Source of the DNA: an uncultured Prevotella sp.
Lineage (GTDB): Bacteria > Bacteroidota > Bacteroidia > Bacteroidales > Bacteroidaceae
Reading direction: 5' to 3'
NCBI GenBank assembly: GCA_945788545.1
Contig: CALZMK010000086.1
Span: 1 to 6,552 of the forward strand
Length of the DNA stretch: 6,552 bases
The position numbers were made by a program, and so were the translations under genes. The notes under the pieces are model-generated. The model had not been told where the DNA came from and did not search any database. It was given only the letters and a program-made list of their open reading frames with translations. Numbering within the stretch: the stretch's first letter is position 1; each line of letters starts with the position of its first letter. Positions 1 through 5,349 of the stretch are shown piece by piece.

Positions 1-110
1 ATGTAAAATATATTTATCTGCAAGCCCACGCCAATGCGGATGCCTCTGGGAGCGCAAGGAACAGCGAATGTTAAATGATATTAATGGCGGTGATTTTGGT
101 TGCTCACAAA

Positions 111-141
111 ATTGCAGTATGCCGACAAAATATTACTTTTG
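111..141 (+). promoter_or_regulatory. Candidate Bacteroidetes-type promoter with no obvious gene
   Basis: TACTTTTG at 134-141 matches the Bacteroidetes -7 consensus TAnnTTTG exactly. ATTG at 111-114 supplies a -33 TTG with a 19-base spacer. A transcript would start near 148 and run rightwards. The only following ATG, at 150, opens a 5-codon frame ending at 165-167, and the next gene (263-1780) is on the opposite strand. The promoter would therefore drive a small RNA or a transcript antisense to the end of the DUF4301 gene, or it is a chance match in A/T-rich DNA. The match is seen in the sequence; activity is inference. Confidence 0.35.
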
Positions 142-195
142 CACCGGAAATGAGAAAAAGCGCATAATATTATTGTTCATACCTCTATATATAAA

Positions 196-240
196 GGAAT
201 CACAGATTCCGACTGAGCGCAGCCAAAATCTGTGATAACC
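196..240 (-). terminator. Hairpin downstream of the DUF4301 gene, probable terminator
   Basis: ATCACAGATT at 199-208 and AATCTGTGAT at 227-236 form a perfect 10-bp stem. GG at 196-197 can extend it to CC at 239-240 across a small internal loop. The 18-base loop contains a further short stem (CTG at 213-215 with CAG at 220-222). On the minus strand the hairpin starts about 23 bases after the DUF4301 stop and is followed by TCCTTTATATATAG, a weak U-rich tail. Read on the plus strand it is followed by AACCTTCCC, with no U-tract, so minus-strand termination fits better. The well-formed stem and a loop rich in GCTGCGCTCAG could also mark a dispersed REP-like element. Confidence 0.5.
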
Positions 241-262
241 TTCCCAAATAATAAGTTATATC

Positions 263-1780
263 TTACTGATGTTGCTCACGAAGCAAGTCATTGACGGTCT
301 TAACGGGATTGAATGTAGCGAGCGGAACCTCAACAAAGACTGTGTTCCAATTGCTCATGGCACCATTCCAAAGTCCTGGCAACTCAAGTGCCTTGAGTTC
401 CTTGCCGTTCTTGCTCTTGCTTGAGATGAATCCAGTGGTGCGATCCACGAAGTCGGGCAGATTGAAGGGCTGACCCTTGTAGTCCTTAACGGCGCATACG
501 AGGTCAACGGGGTTGAAGTGAGTGCCCTTGGTGAACATCTCCATGTATTCGGCATTGTTCTTGTCAATCTGACTGCTCTCGAGAATCTGCAGGCTCACAG
601 TGCCGTCCTGGTTATATGTTAGGAACGGACCACCGCCTGGTTCGCCAACGTTCTTCACAACACCGCACACGCGCATCGGACGGTTGAGCTTCTTGCGCAG
701 ATAGATGACGAGGTCAGCATCCTCGAGATTCTTGATGTCGGCCTTGCGGCAGCAGAGGTCTTGCTGCACGAAGCGTATCATCTCCTCCAGTTTGTCGTGG
801 TTGTATGTACCAGCGTCGAGAAGACGGAGATACTCGAATGCCTTCTGCTGGAGAGTGACGAGCACACCGGCAATCACCTGCTTATAGGTGACAGTATCGC
901 CCTTAAGACGGTCGGGCACCACATTATCAATATTCTTGATGAAGATAACGTCGGCATCAATCTCATTGAGATTCTCGATAAGTGCACCATGGCCACCGGG
1001 ACGGAAGAGCAGCGATCCGTCGGCATTGCGGAACGGAGTGTTGTCGGGATTGGCGGCAATAGTATCGGTGCTCGGTTTCTGCTCGGAGAACGAGATGTCA
1101 TACTTCACGCCATATTTCTTTGCATAGAAATCAGCCTTGTCGGCCACCTTCTTCTGGAAGAACGGCATGTGCTCGTGGCTCACGGTGAAGTGGATGTTGG
1201 CCTCGCCGTTGGATGCGGCATAGAGAGCTGCCTCCACCAGGTGCTCCTCCATCGGAGTGCGCGGACCCTCGGCATACTTGTGGAAGAGAAGCATACCCTT
1301 GGGCAGCTGACCGTAGTTCAAGCCCTCGGCCTTCAGCATCTGGGCAGCCACAGCCTTGTAGTTGCTCTCGGCCAAAAGGGTGGGGATGTCCTTGCCCTCG
1401 TTCTTCACGCAAACGTCGTTGAGCTCGCCGTAGAAGGCAAACTTCTCGATGTTCTCAAAGTATTTCTTCTCGAAATCAGTCGTGGGCTTGTCGTATTCAG
1501 CATCCACAAAGGCAAACATGTCCTTGAACATGCGGCTTGCGGCTCCCGACGCGGGAACAAACTTCACGACCTTCTTGCCGGCAGCCTTATACTGCTCCCA
1601 ACTCTTCTCATACTTTGCTCTCGATTCTTCAGTCGTAGCAACAATTCCATGCTCAACGCTGGCGGCTGCCTCGAGGCGGAGGAAGGGGAATCCGGTCTTA
1701 AACTCGTTTAACTGATTCTCAATCTGTTTTTCGCTGATGCCCTTGTCGGCAATCTGCTTTAGGTCTCTTTCTGATAACAT
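263..1780 (-). CDS. DUF4301 family protein, possible sugar nucleotidyltransferase fold
   Basis: A 505-residue protein that I recognise as DUF4301, an uncharacterised Bacteroidetes family; the length fits what I recall of it. There is no signal peptide or membrane segment, so it is probably cytoplasmic. Visible motifs, counted from the start chosen here, are VPASGAASRM with a nearby Lys (75-86), FSEQKPSTDT (231-240), RPGGHGALIENL (260-271), IKNIDNVVPDRL (281-292), GEPGGGPF (379-386), LQILESSQID (397-406) and FNPVKTVNDLL (490-500). Their order and form resemble UDP-sugar pyrophosphorylases: a Gly-rich nucleotide loop, P-x-GHG, NxDN, a GG segment before an LLEIAQ-like strand, and a C-terminal F-x-PVK-T-x-DLL. 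That link is my inference and no activity is known. The ATG at 1778-1780 is preferred because the open frame upstream to 1870 would cover this gene's own -7 box. It is divergent from the RSH gene and ends near a hairpin. Confidence 0.9.
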   Translation of the reverse strand: MLSERDLKQIADKGISEKQIENQLNEFKTGFPFLRLEAAASVEHGIVATTEESRAKYEKSWEQYKAAGKKVVKFVPASGAASRMFKDMFAFVDAEYDKPTTDFEKKYFENIEKFAFYGELNDVCVKNEGKDIPTLLAESNYKAVAAQMLKAEGLNYGQLPKGMLLFHKYAEGPRTPMEEHLVEAALYAASNGEANIHFTVSHEHMPFFQKKVADKADFYAKKYGVKYDISFSEQKPSTDTIAANPDNTPFRNADGSLLFRPGGHGALIENLNEIDADVIFIKNIDNVVPDRLKGDTVTYKQVIAGVLVTLQQKAFEYLRLLDAGTYNHDKLEEMIRFVQQDLCCRKADIKNLEDADLVIYLRKKLNRPMRVCGVVKNVGEPGGGPFLTYNQDGTVSLQILESSQIDKNNAEYMEMFTKGTHFNPVDLVCAVKDYKGQPFNLPDFVDRTTGFISSKSKNGKELKALELPGLWNGAMSNWNTVFVEVPLATFNPVKTVNDLLREQHQ

Positions 1781-1809
1781 AATTGTGGTATTTATAGTGA
1801 ATTGTGCCC

Positions 1810-1841
1810 CAAAATTACAAACTTTTTCGGAAAAAAGCGAA
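1810..1841 (-). promoter_or_regulatory. Promoter of the DUF4301 gene
   Basis: On the minus strand TAATTTTG (plus coordinates 1810-1817) is an exact TAnnTTTG -7 element. TTCG (1838-1841) sits 20 bases upstream as a one-mismatch -33 element. The predicted start, near 1803, leaves a leader of about 22 bases before the ATG at 1780. There is no Shine-Dalgarno sequence, as is usual in this phylum. The position supports the shorter DUF4301 start. Confidence 0.6.
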
Positions 1842-1859
1842 TAAATCGCAGAAAAATTG

Positions 1860-1867
1860 TACCTTTG
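1860..1867 (+). promoter_or_regulatory. -7 element of the RelA-like gene
   Basis: TACCTTTG matches TAnnTTTG exactly and lies 18 bases before the ATG at 1886 and 30 before the ATG at 1898. No good TTG/TTTG is found 19-21 bases upstream (1836-1840 reads AGCGA), so the -33 half is weak or replaced by an activator. Transcription would start near 1874, leaving a leader of about 12 bases to the first ATG or 24 to the second. This favours the second start slightly. Confidence 0.5.
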
Positions 1868-1885
1868 CATTGATTTTTAACTCAA

Positions 1886-4111
1886 ATGCAACATATTATG
1901 GCAGATAAATTCGAATTTACGGCCAAAGAGAGGGAAGAAACCCTGTCTCTCATCGACCATCTGAGAACAACCGTCGGAGCGACTCTCAAGCCCGACGATG
2001 AGGAGAAATTGAGGAATAGACTTGGCTATTCGCTTGAGAATAATCAGGTGCATCGCGATGTCTTCGGTCTCAATCCCATTCTCTCGGGATTGCAGACAGC
2101 AAAGATTGTTGTTGAGGAAATCGGACTCAAGCGCGACGCTGTGCTTGCCATCCTGCTTCACCCGAGCGTGGAGGACGGATTCATGACGATAGAGGAGGTG
2201 AGGAGCGAGTTTGGCGAATCGCCCGCGAGAATACTCCACGGATTGCTGCGCATCAGCGAGCTATACAAGAAGAATCCCGTGGTGGAAAGCGAGAATTTCC
2301 GCAATCTGCTGCTGTCGTTTGCCGAGGACATGAGAGTGATACTTGTCATGATAGCCGACCGCGTGCAGCTGATGCGTCAGATAAAGGACACAACCAATGA
2401 AGAGGCGCGACATGAGGTGAGTCAGGAGGCTGCATATCTTTATGCTCCGCTGGCACATAAGTTGGGATTGTATAAACTGAAGAGCGAACTCGAGGACTTG
2501 TCGCTGAAGTATCTCGAGCACGACGTATATTACATGATACGCGAGAAACTCAACGCCACCAAGGAGGCGCGCGACGAATATATCGAGGGATTCATCGAAC
2601 CCATCCGACAGAAACTGGAGGCTGCGGGACTCAAGTTCCACATGAAAGGCCGCACCAAGAGCATTCACTCCATTTGGCAGAAGATGAAAAAGCAGAAATG
2701 CGCCTTCGAGGGCATCTACGACCTCTTTGCCATCCGCATCATCATCGACTCGCCACTCGAACTGGAGAAAATGCAGTGCTGGCAAGCCTATTCGATAGTC
2801 ACCGACATGTATCAGCCCAACCCGAAGCGACTGAGAGACTGGCTATCGGTGCCGAAGTCAAACGGATATGAGAGTCTGCACATCACTGTGCTCGGACCTG
2901 AGAAGAAATGGGTGGAAGTGCAGATACGCACCGAGCGCATGGACGAAGTGGCCGAGAGGGGAGTGGCTGCCCACTGGAGATATAAGGGAGTGAAGGGCGA
3001 GACAGGACTCGACGAATGGCTCAACAACATACGCAGCATATTGGAGACGAGCGACGACATGCAAGTGATGGATCAATTCAAGATGGACTTGTATGAGGAC
3101 GAGGTGTTCGTGTTCACACCCAAGGGCGACTTGCTCAAATTCCCCAAGGGAGCGACAGTGCTCGACTTTGCCTATCACATCCACTCGAAGGTGGGAAACG
3201 CGTGCACGGGCGCGCGCATAAATAATAAGGTGGTGACATTCCGCGAACAGTTGCACAGTGGCGACCAAGTGGAGATTATGACGTCATCCATACAGAAGCC
3301 AAAGCAGGATTGGCTCAACGTGGTGAAGACATCGAGAGCCAAGGCCAAGATAAAACTCGCACTGAAGGAAACCCAGGTGAAGGAAGGACTTTTTGCCAAG
3401 GAAATGATTGAGCGAAAATTCAAGAACAGGAAAATCGAACTTGAAGAATCGCTTATGACAAGACTTATCAAGAAGCTGAAATTCAAGGAAGTAAGTGACT
3501 TCTACAAGCAGATTGCCGATGGCATACTGGATGTGAACACTGTGATTGACGGGTATCTCGAACTCAAGCAGCGCGAACAGACGCCAACAGGCGACCAACC
3601 GGCTAAGAGTGCCGAAGGATTCAGTTTGCAGCACAACCAGGATTCGCAAAAATCGCAGGGCAACGACGACGTGCTCGTAATCGACCGCAACTTGAAAGGC
3701 ATCGACTTCCAGTTGGCCAAGTGCTGCCAACCGATCTACGGCGATGATGTCTTTGGATTTGTCACCGTCAACGGCGGCATCAAGATTCACAGGTGCGACT
3801 GTCCGAATGCTCCCGAACTGCGCAAGCGCTTTGGCTATCGCATTGTCAAGGCAAGATGGAGCGGCAAGGGTTCGTCGATGTATTCGATAACACTGCGTGT
3901 CGTGGGCAACGACGACATCGGTATTGTGAACAATCTCACGAGCATCATCAGCAAGGACGAGAAACTCACGCTGCGCAGTATCAGCATCGACAGCAATGAC
4001 GGACTATTCAGCGGAAATCTTGTGGTGAACATCGACGACACGTCGCGACTCGAAGCTCTGATCAAAAAACTCAAGGCTGTGAAAGGCGTGAAGCAAGTGA
4101 CGCGAATCTGA
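1886..4111 (+). CDS. relA: RelA/SpoT-family (p)ppGpp synthetase with degenerate hydrolase domain
   Basis: A full-length RSH protein (741 residues) that makes the alarmone (p)ppGpp from ATP and GDP/GTP in the stringent response. Domains in order: degenerate HD region (about 45-200); synthetase (about 250-365) with GRTKSIHSIW (255-264), YDLFAIR (278-284), RLRD (315-318), PKSNGYESLH (323-332) and VEVQIRT (343-349); TGS (about 406-465); helical linker; CC...H.C.C zinc-finger-like segment (C613, C614, H635, C637, C639); and C-terminal ACT (about 665-741). The HD motif reads LLHPSVEDG, with Pro93 in place of the metal-binding Asp. The earlier conserved His is Ser/Gly (67-68) and the ADRLHNM motif is ADRVQLM (157-163). 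Hydrolysis is therefore probably lost, while the synthetase looks intact. This matches the second RSH copy I recall from Bacteroides. A second in-frame ATG at 1898, giving MADKFEF, may be the true start; residue numbers here count from 1886. Confidence 0.96.
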   Translation: MQHIMADKFEFTAKEREETLSLIDHLRTTVGATLKPDDEEKLRNRLGYSLENNQVHRDVFGLNPILSGLQTAKIVVEEIGLKRDAVLAILLHPSVEDGFMTIEEVRSEFGESPARILHGLLRISELYKKNPVVESENFRNLLLSFAEDMRVILVMIADRVQLMRQIKDTTNEEARHEVSQEAAYLYAPLAHKLGLYKLKSELEDLSLKYLEHDVYYMIREKLNATKEARDEYIEGFIEPIRQKLEAAGLKFHMKGRTKSIHSIWQKMKKQKCAFEGIYDLFAIRIIIDSPLELEKMQCWQAYSIVTDMYQPNPKRLRDWLSVPKSNGYESLHITVLGPEKKWVEVQIRTERMDEVAERGVAAHWRYKGVKGETGLDEWLNNIRSILETSDDMQVMDQFKMDLYEDEVFVFTPKGDLLKFPKGATVLDFAYHIHSKVGNACTGARINNKVVTFREQLHSGDQVEIMTSSIQKPKQDWLNVVKTSRAKAKIKLALKETQVKEGLFAKEMIERKFKNRKIELEESLMTRLIKKLKFKEVSDFYKQIADGILDVNTVIDGYLELKQREQTPTGDQPAKSAEGFSLQHNQDSQKSQGNDDVLVIDRNLKGIDFQLAKCCQPIYGDDVFGFVTVNGGIKIHRCDCPNAPELRKRFGYRIVKARWSGKGSSMYSITLRVVGNDDIGIVNNLTSIISKDEKLTLRSISIDSNDGLFSGNLVVNIDDTSRLEALIKKLKAVKGVKQVTRI

Positions 4112-4138
4112 TTTTTATTTGTACACAAATATTTATAT

Positions 4139-4195
4139 TTGAACACAGAGTTATAGAGTCACAGAGAATAAATCTCAGTGACTCCGTGACTCTGT
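4139..4195 (+). terminator. Hairpin after the RelA-like gene, built of CACAGAG repeats
   Basis: The arm at 4145-4167 pairs with the arm at 4173-4195 around a 5-base ATAAA loop. Nineteen of 23 positions are Watson-Crick pairs and two more are G-U in RNA, giving a long stem. It begins 33 bases after the RSH stop codon and is followed by TTTCCGTT, a poor U-tract. It can therefore act as a terminator or as a 3'-end stabiliser. The left arm consists of an 8-base period (ACAGAG plus two bases, three times). Bases 4139-4166 are also 27/28 identical to the reverse complement of 4371-4398, so this arm belongs to a repeat family. Confidence 0.55.
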
Positions 4196-4248
4196 TTCCG
4201 TTACAACTATAATGGACATTATGATAAATAGAAAATTATTATAATTAG

Positions 4249-4268
4249 TGACAGATGACAGATGACAG
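4249..4268. repeat. 7-base tandem repeat TGACAGA, 2.9 copies
   Basis: TGACAGA is repeated head to tail from 4249 to 4268 (TGACAGA, TGACAGA, TGACAG) and runs straight into nine T residues at 4269-4277. It has no self-complementarity and no clear function. Such a short tract next to a homopolymer is a likely site of slippage and length variation between strains. Confidence 0.8.
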
Positions 4269-4280
4269 TTTTTTTTTAAA

Positions 4281-4300
4281 AGGAAATATAGGAAATATAG
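4281..4300. repeat. 9-base tandem duplication AGGAAATAT
   Basis: AGGAAATAT occurs at 4281-4289 and again at 4290-4298, followed by AG, giving 2.2 copies. It lies between the T-run and the second CACAGAG inverted repeat. No function is apparent. Confidence 0.75.
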
Positions 4301-4301
4301 T

Positions 4302-4398
4302 TTGAACACAGAGGCTCAGAGATACAGAGAATAGATAATAAAGTATCCAAAGATGATACAAAAGAAGAAACTCTGTGACTCTGTAACTCTGTGTTCAA
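4302..4398 (-). terminator. Inverted CACAGAG repeat downstream of the OmpH-like gene
   Basis: The arms at 4302-4329 and 4371-4398 are complementary at 23 of 28 positions, enclosing a 41-base loop that itself contains a 5-bp stem (GTATC at 4343-4347, GATAC at 4355-4359). On the minus strand the structure begins 13 bases after the OmpH-like stop, so it is well placed to end or protect that transcript. There is no strong U-tract after it. Each arm shows the 8-base ACAGAGnn rhythm. The right arm is nearly identical, in reverse complement, to the repeat after the RSH gene. Confidence 0.5.
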
Positions 4399-4411
4399 TA
4401 AATCAAAGAAA

Positions 4412-5029
4412 TTATTTCTTGTCCGACTCCTTGAAGGTTGACTTGTAGCGCTTGTTGAGTCCGTTGACAACATCCTGAGTGATGTCATAACGCTTAGACG
4501 CAAGCAAGATATTGTCGCCAGCCTTTGAGAGAATCATGTCATACTTCTTGGTCTTGTTGTAATCACGCAGGAAATTCTGCAGTGAGTCGCGAAGAGCCTG
4601 GTTATACTTTGCAGTCTCGGCGTCGAGTTCTGAGCCAAGACGAGCCTGCAGCTCCTGGAGATCCTGTCCCTGGCGCTCGATGGCAGCCTGAACACTGGCA
4701 GCCTGCTCGCGGCTCTGGAATCCGTTGTTCTGCACCTTCTGCTGGAAATTGGCGGCAGCTGTCTGCAACTGCTTCTGCTTGGCAGAAAGAGTATTGCGGG
4801 CATTGTTGCCCTTCTTCTGAAGAACAAGTGTGAAGTCCTTGCAGAACTGATACTGCGACATGAGTGAGTCAACCTCAACATACGCAATCTTGATTTCGCC
4901 CGAAGTTGTTGCCGACGAATTGTCAGCCGGCTGCTCGTCCATCTTGGGAGCAGCATTGTTGCATGAAGCCAGGACAACTGATGATACAGCTGCAACAGCC
5001 ATCATGCGGATGATTTTGTTTGCTTTCAT
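4412..5029 (-). CDS. OmpH/Skp-like periplasmic lipoprotein
   Basis: A 205-residue protein with a lipoprotein signal: basic start (K2, K5, R8), hydrophobic run (9-20) and lipobox LASC with Cys23 as the lipidated residue. After a polar, disordered-looking linker (24-45), KIAYVEVDSLMSQYQF (47-62) matches the opening strand of the OmpH/Skp family. A long Gln/Ala/Glu-rich helical stretch (about 70-158) should form the coiled-coil tentacle. The closing segment, KKYDMILSKAGDNILLAS (161-178) followed by YDITQDVVNGLNKRY (181-195), matches the family end. Skp binds unfolded outer-membrane proteins in the periplasm. This member would be membrane-anchored and longer than the roughly 160-residue Skp. There is no acidic run right after Cys23, so surface export is not indicated. 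It lies 30 bases downstream of the 68-residue gene and has no evident promoter of its own. Client proteins are unknown. Confidence 0.88.
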   Translation of the reverse strand: MKANKIIRMMAVAAVSSVVLASCNNAAPKMDEQPADNSSATTSGEIKIAYVEVDSLMSQYQFCKDFTLVLQKKGNNARNTLSAKQKQLQTAAANFQQKVQNNGFQSREQAASVQAAIERQGQDLQELQARLGSELDAETAKYNQALRDSLQNFLRDYNKTKKYDMILSKAGDNILLASKRYDITQDVVNGLNKRYKSTFKESDKK

Positions 5030-5059
5030 TTCTGTTTTTAATTTTTATTTTATTAACTT

Positions 5060-5266
5060 TTATTTTTCCTTAATTGCAGTCCTGCGACGACGTCGCGCCT
5101 CTCTGTCCTGGTCCATCACACAATGGATTCCCTGTCGCCTCAATGCCGCATTGTCGTGAACATGCTGCGAAGAAAAGCGCCCATTCTTGCGAAAAATCAG
5201 CTTTATGCATAAAAATGCCATGCTGATAGCAATTATTAACGTTGTAGATAGCAGTATTTCAATCAT
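5060..5266 (-). CDS. Small single-pass membrane protein, conserved hypothetical
   Basis: A 68-residue protein with one N-terminal hydrophobic helix (about 3-25) followed by a basic polar tail. KNGRF follows at 27-31, ALRRQGIHCVMDQDREAR at 41-58 and five Arg in a row at 58-62. I recall small Bacteroidales proteins with this same pattern (a membrane helix, KNGRFP-like, then ALRKKGIHCVQ-like and QDREA), so I think it is a real conserved gene, but I know no function. By the positive-inside rule the tail should be cytoplasmic. Cys20 lies in the helix and Cys49 in the tail. A good promoter lies just upstream, and the OmpH-like gene begins 30 bases after its stop, so the two are probably one operon. 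The Arg codons form a short GC hairpin (5084-5096). Confidence 0.75.
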   Translation of the reverse strand: MIEILLSTTLIIAISMAFLCIKLIFRKNGRFSSQHVHDNAALRRQGIHCVMDQDREARRRRRTAIKEK

Positions 5267-5272
5267 TTTTTA

Positions 5273-5280
5273 TAATTTTG
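5273..5280 (+). promoter_or_regulatory. -7 element of the pepD gene
   Basis: TAATTTTG matches TAnnTTTG exactly. Transcription would start near 5287, leaving a leader of about 63 bases to the ATG at 5350. No convincing TTG/TTTG is present 19-21 bases upstream, so the -33 half is weak. The box sits 6 bases from the start codon of the divergent 68-residue gene, inside that gene's short leader. Confidence 0.4.
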
Positions 5281-5286
5281 CGGCTA

Positions 5287-5317
5287 CAAAGGTAATGCAA
5301 ATATAAGACAATACAAA
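5287..5317 (-). promoter_or_regulatory. Promoter of the small membrane protein / OmpH-like operon
   Basis: On the minus strand TTTG (plus coordinates 5314-5317), a 19-base spacer and TACCTTTG (5287-5294) give an exact match to both halves of the Bacteroidetes consensus. The start would be near 5280, leaving a 13-base leader to the ATG at 5266. A second possible -7, TATATTTG (5298-5305), with TTCG (5325-5328) 19 bases upstream, lies just behind it and could be an alternative promoter. Confidence 0.65.
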
Positions 5318-5349
5318 ATAAATACGAAAGATTTTTGATTTTTTATAGA

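Larger units (their letters stand above)
4112..4411. other. Convergent intergenic region rich in small repeats
   Basis: These 300 bases separate the ends of two genes that read towards each other (RelA-like from the left, OmpH-like from the right). I see no open frame of note and no RNA gene. The region holds a hairpin near each gene end, built from the same CACAGAG-type repeat. Between them lie an A/T-rich stretch (about 4200-4248), a 7-base tandem repeat, a run of nine T (4269-4277) and a 9-base tandem duplication. The structure suits transcription termination from both sides and suggests fast-evolving, repeat-prone DNA. Confidence 0.8.

Noticed and set aside
761..1711. Open frame of 316 codons on the plus strand inside the DUF4301 gene
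   Set aside because: It is antisense to a protein with clear family motifs along its whole length. Its translation is Leu/Val/His-rich with no recognisable domain, as expected of a shadow frame in biased-codon DNA.
1781..1870. 30-codon N-terminal extension of the DUF4301 protein (start at 1870)
   Set aside because: The stretch contains the gene's own -7 box and overlaps the RSH promoter region. Its translation does not resemble the rest of the protein and is not a signal peptide.
2261..3790. Several minus-strand open frames of 100-174 codons within the RSH gene
   Set aside because: All are antisense to conserved RSH domains and show no motif; they are codon-bias shadows.
4139..4398. CRISPR array
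   Set aside because: The repeats alternate in orientation, differ among themselves and have no regular unique spacers; there are no cas genes nearby.
4112..4411. Insertion sequence or MITE remnant bounded by the 27/28 inverted repeat
   Set aside because: There is no transposase fragment and no clear target-site duplication flanking 4139 and 4398, and the arms have internal 8-base periodicity unlike terminal inverted repeats. A non-autonomous element cannot be fully excluded.
5084..5096. GC hairpin (GCGAC/GTCGC) as a regulator of the OmpH-like gene
   Set aside because: It is only 5 bp and is fully explained by the five-Arg codon run at the end of the 68-residue protein. It has no U-tract and lies more than 50 bases from the OmpH-like start.
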